Shown here: one piece after another, positions 62,159 to 64,000 of the stretch
How the letters are laid out: the number at the start of each line of letters is the position of its first letter
Numbering within the stretch: the stretch's first letter is position 1
Assembly: GCA_900129595.1 (NCBI GenBank)
Contig: FQWG01000010.1
Location: 62,001 to 126,000 of the forward strand
DNA from: Flavobacterium frigidimaris
GTDB taxonomy: Bacteria; Bacteroidota; Bacteroidia; Flavobacteriales; Flavobacteriaceae
DNA: 64,000 bases
Direction of reading: 5' to 3'
Position numbers and translations under genes: made by a program
The notes under the pieces: generated by a model
Told to the model about the DNA's origin: nothing
Seen by the model: the letters and a program-made list of their open reading frames with translations, nothing else
Database searches by the model: none

Positions 62159-62595
62159 CTTTCCTCCGATAATTCTTTTACAACCTCTAATCCTTTTGGA
62201 AAAACCTCTTTATAATAATCGATATACTTTTCGACTGTATCAATCTGAGCGACTAAATCTATAAATTCGTCATCCGGAGTCAGTCGATAGGTTTCCATTG
62301 CCCCGCTCCACTTTTTTGTTTCTTCGGTAATAGGCAACTCTTTAAAGTCTTTTATTTCACCTAAATGTTTAAAAGCCATATATTCATTTAGAATTTTAGT
62401 TTCAATAATACTATACATTCCTTCTCCATTGGGAGACATGAAATGCACTTTATCACCTTGATTCCAATCCGTTATGGTATATGATCCTTCACAAAAAACT
62501 CCTGTCCATTTTTTATAAGTTTCATCGTTCCATAAAACCGACCAGACTTTTTCGGCCGGAGCTTTGATTCTGATTTTAAATTCTAACGTTTCCAT
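62152..62595 (-). CDS. SRPBCC (AHSA1/START-like) protein
   Basis: A 147-residue SRPBCC-fold protein (starts KIRIKAPAEKVWSVLWNDETYKKWTGVFCEG). The pattern of the fold's grip helix and the late AQIDTVEKYIDYYKEVFPKGL segment are typical. Such proteins bind hydrophobic ligands or act as Hsp90-ATPase activator-like domains; the ligand is unknown. It starts 2 bp after the VOC gene at 62598 and forms an operon with it. Its stop lies in a 14-bp tandem repeat. Confidence 0.88.
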   Translation of the reverse strand: METLEFKIRIKAPAEKVWSVLWNDETYKKWTGVFCEGSYTITDWNQGDKVHFMSPNGEGMYSIIETKILNEYMAFKHLGEIKDFKELPITEETKKWSGAMETYRLTPDDEFIDLVAQIDTVEKYIDYYKEVFPKGLEVVKELSEERE

Positions 62596-62597
62596 GA

Positions 62598-63005
62598 TTA
62601 TGATAATTTAGTAAAATCCATAAATAAAACATTCCAGCGATGACCGTCTAAATCTGCAAAACCAAAGCCATACATCCAGCCCTGACTTTCTGTTGGAGGT
62701 GAAAAAACAGTTCCGCCGGCTTCTTCTACTTTTTTTGCCAATTCATCAACTTCTGCAACACTTTCTGCATCAATCGAAATTAAAACTTCTGAACTTGACT
62801 GCGTATCTGTCAGTTTGTTTTGAGAGAAACTGGCAAATAACGATTCCTCAAAAAGCATCACAACAAAATGTGATTCACCCACGACCATACATGTCGAGCT
62901 GGGTGTATCATGCTGCTCATTAAAAGAAAAACCTATTTTCCAGAAAAAATCTTTTGCTTTTGCCACATCCTTGACTGGCAAATTCAGCCATATTTGTTTT
63001 GTCAT
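62598..63005 (-). CDS. VOC-fold protein, glyoxalase-like
   Basis: A 135-residue VOC/glyoxalase-like domain (LPVKDVAKAKDFFWKIGFSFNEQ, VVMLFEE, FADLDGHRWNVLFMD). It resembles small bleomycin-resistance-type dimerising domains, but no specific ligand is evident. It is first in the unit with the SRPBCC gene at 62152-62595. Its start codon is followed upstream by a T/A-rich run. Confidence 0.9.
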   Translation of the reverse strand: MTKQIWLNLPVKDVAKAKDFFWKIGFSFNEQHDTPSSTCMVVGESHFVVMLFEESLFASFSQNKLTDTQSSSEVLISIDAESVAEVDELAKKVEEAGGTVFSPPTESQGWMYGFGFADLDGHRWNVLFMDFTKLS

Positions 63006-63154
63006 AGTTTTTTTTTTTTTTTTATTTTAAACCATATAAGTTATATAAGATAATTTAAGAAGCTGCTTTTATTCTCTCGCAGAGTCGCAATTTTTTTTTA
63101 GTTCCTTACAAAACTTTGAACCTTTGCCACTTTGAACCTTTGAACCTTAAAAAA

Positions 63155-63559
63155 TCAATTTTGCTCTACATAACTTTTAAAATTATCCAGGATTGAATTC
63201 CAGCCTCCTTTTTGCATTTCATCTGAATTTTCCGTTTCGGGATCAAAGCTTTGGATAATTTCTACTCCGTCCGGGGTTTCTGTAAAAGTAATTTCAACTT
63301 TTCTGCCATCTTCCATTACATATTCAATCGCTTTATTTTTTTCGACCAAAGTATATTCTCCTCCAAAATCAAAACTCATGCTGCCATCTTTTGCCGCCAT
63401 AGTCGATTTGAATTTTCCGCCTTCTCTTAAATCATTTTCAGCATAAGGCGTATGCCATTCTGCCGAAGCAAAACTCCAGTTTTTAATGTGTTCCGGTTGT
63501 GTCCAGAATTCCCAAACTTTATCTATTGTTGCGTCAATCGTATTTTGTACTGTTATCAT
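63155..63559 (-). CDS. SRPBCC (AHSA1-like) protein
   Basis: A 134-residue SRPBCC protein (starts TVQNTIDATIDKVWEFWTQPEHIKNWSFASAEWHTPYAENDLREGG, family-typical over residues 3-48; ends MQKGGWNSILDNFKSYVEQN). This is a common Activator of Hsp90 ATPase-like protein in Bacteroidota, with unknown ligand. It is divergent from the GlxA-type regulator, with which it shares a 169-bp region containing AAGTNAACTTTA repeats. That makes regulation by it possible but unproven. Confidence 0.9.
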   Translation of the reverse strand: MITVQNTIDATIDKVWEFWTQPEHIKNWSFASAEWHTPYAENDLREGGKFKSTMAAKDGSMSFDFGGEYTLVEKNKAIEYVMEDGRKVEITFTETPDGVEIIQSFDPETENSDEMQKGGWNSILDNFKSYVEQN

Positions 63560-63687
63560 TGTGTTTTTCTTAAATTTATACTCATTTTATATATAAACTT
63601 ACAAATTTATTAAGCAAATTTAAAACATTACAGAAAGCTTTAACATACATTAAAAGTCAACTTTAGGGTCATTTAAGACAAAATAAT

Positions 63688-63695
63688 TACTTTTG
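63688..63695 (+). promoter_or_regulatory. Putative -7 box of the GlxA-type gene
   Basis: TACTTTTG matches TAnnTTTG, 33 bp before the ATG, flanked by AAGTCAACTTTA (63654-63665) and AAGTTAACTTTA (63701-63712). Confidence 0.5.
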
Positions 63696-63728
63696 TGTAG
63701 AAGTTAACTTTACAAAAACCACAAAATC

Positions 63729-64000
63729 ATGAGTAAGAAAGTAGGTTTAATTGTACCACACGACTATAAATTATTAAGTATTGCTGCCATTTTAGAAGTA
63801 TTTGAAACAGCCAATAAACTTTCCAAAGGAGATAAATCTTTTGAAATCATGGTTTTTCAATCTTCAGAACAAATCAATGAAAAGAGGTTGTTTGGATATG
63901 AAGTGAATTCTATTGAAATTTCCGATGAAGTACTTGACATAATTCTGATTCCTGCTTTTACGACTGATAATATGACTGAGATGATTGCAAAGAACAAGAA
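63729..64000 (+). CDS. GlxA-type AraC-family regulator, N-terminal part (cut by window end)
   Basis: The frame opens at ATG 63729 and runs off the right edge (90 complete codons plus a partial). The visible part starts MSKKVGLIVPHDYKLLSIA and continues as a DJ-1/PfpI-like class I glutamine amidotransferase fold, with the LSIAAILEVFETAN helix and a DIILIPAF strand. In full-length relatives this domain is followed by an AraC HTH; that part is not visible. It is divergent from the SRPBCC gene at 63155. Confidence 0.85.
   Translation, partial: MSKKVGLIVPHDYKLLSIAAILEVFETANKLSKGDKSFEIMVFQSSEQINEKRLFGYEVNSIEISDEVLDIILIPAFTTDNMTEMIAKNK

Overview
The window is chromosomal DNA of a Flavobacterium-like member of the Bacteroidota. 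Evidence is the low-GC coding style, a type IX secretion (T9SS) plug protein, a CHU_C/type B sorting domain, TonB-dependent receptor machinery, GH3-family and HPPK-deoxynucleoside kinase fusion genes, TAnnTTTG -7 promoter boxes and almost no Shine-Dalgarno sequences. The species cannot be named from the sequence alone. I see no phage, insertion sequence, CRISPR array or rRNA operon.

Layout. 1-4.5 kb: end of a SNF2 helicase, the T9SS plug protein, apaG and pruA. 4.5-14 kb: a TonB receptor/SMP-30 unit, with a LytS/LytTR sensor-regulator pair divergent from it, then a CocE/NonD hydrolase and a second LytS/LytTR pair. 14-24 kb: an unrecognised gene, alkaline phosphatase, rsmG, a fatty acid desaturase, an aspartate-type aminotransferase, small stress-type proteins and an RlhA-like U32 protein. 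24.5-26.6 kb: purT, a DUF6370 protein and a Crp-family regulator in one run. 26.7-31.6 kb: glyoxylate shunt (aceB, aceA) with a divergent RamB/ScfR-type regulator. 32.3-36.4 kb: pirin and YceI genes sharing one promoter architecture, an AraC regulator, DUF983 and fabD. 36.4-41.1 kb: a toxin-antitoxin pair whose toxin frame is broken, then a sugar/envelope cluster (galE, an NTF2-like protein, a DegT aminotransferase) and divergent kdtA. 41.4-46.5 kb: a small heptad-repeat lipoprotein, DUF1508, two tRNAs, mutS, DUF1573 and a TrmH-type methyltransferase. 46.6-64 kb: a secreted C-type-lectin protein, folK-dNK fusion, sppA, an alpha/beta hydrolase, an AsmA-like protein, glycosyltransferase 9, DUF2797, GH3, serB, a VOC/SRPBCC cluster and the start of a GlxA-type regulator.

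Most of the coding content is core metabolism and envelope biology. The gene deserts are filled with short dispersed hairpin repeats rather than genes. The most unusual signals are: the heptad-repeat lipoprotein that resembles Braun lipoprotein in design; an identical operator-plus-promoter layout in front of pirin and YceI; the palindrome and near-leaderless promoter between aceB and its putative regulator, whose metalloprotease motif is lost; the frameshifted toxin; and several palindromic repeat families. Functional names rest on recognising family motifs by eye; no database search was run.
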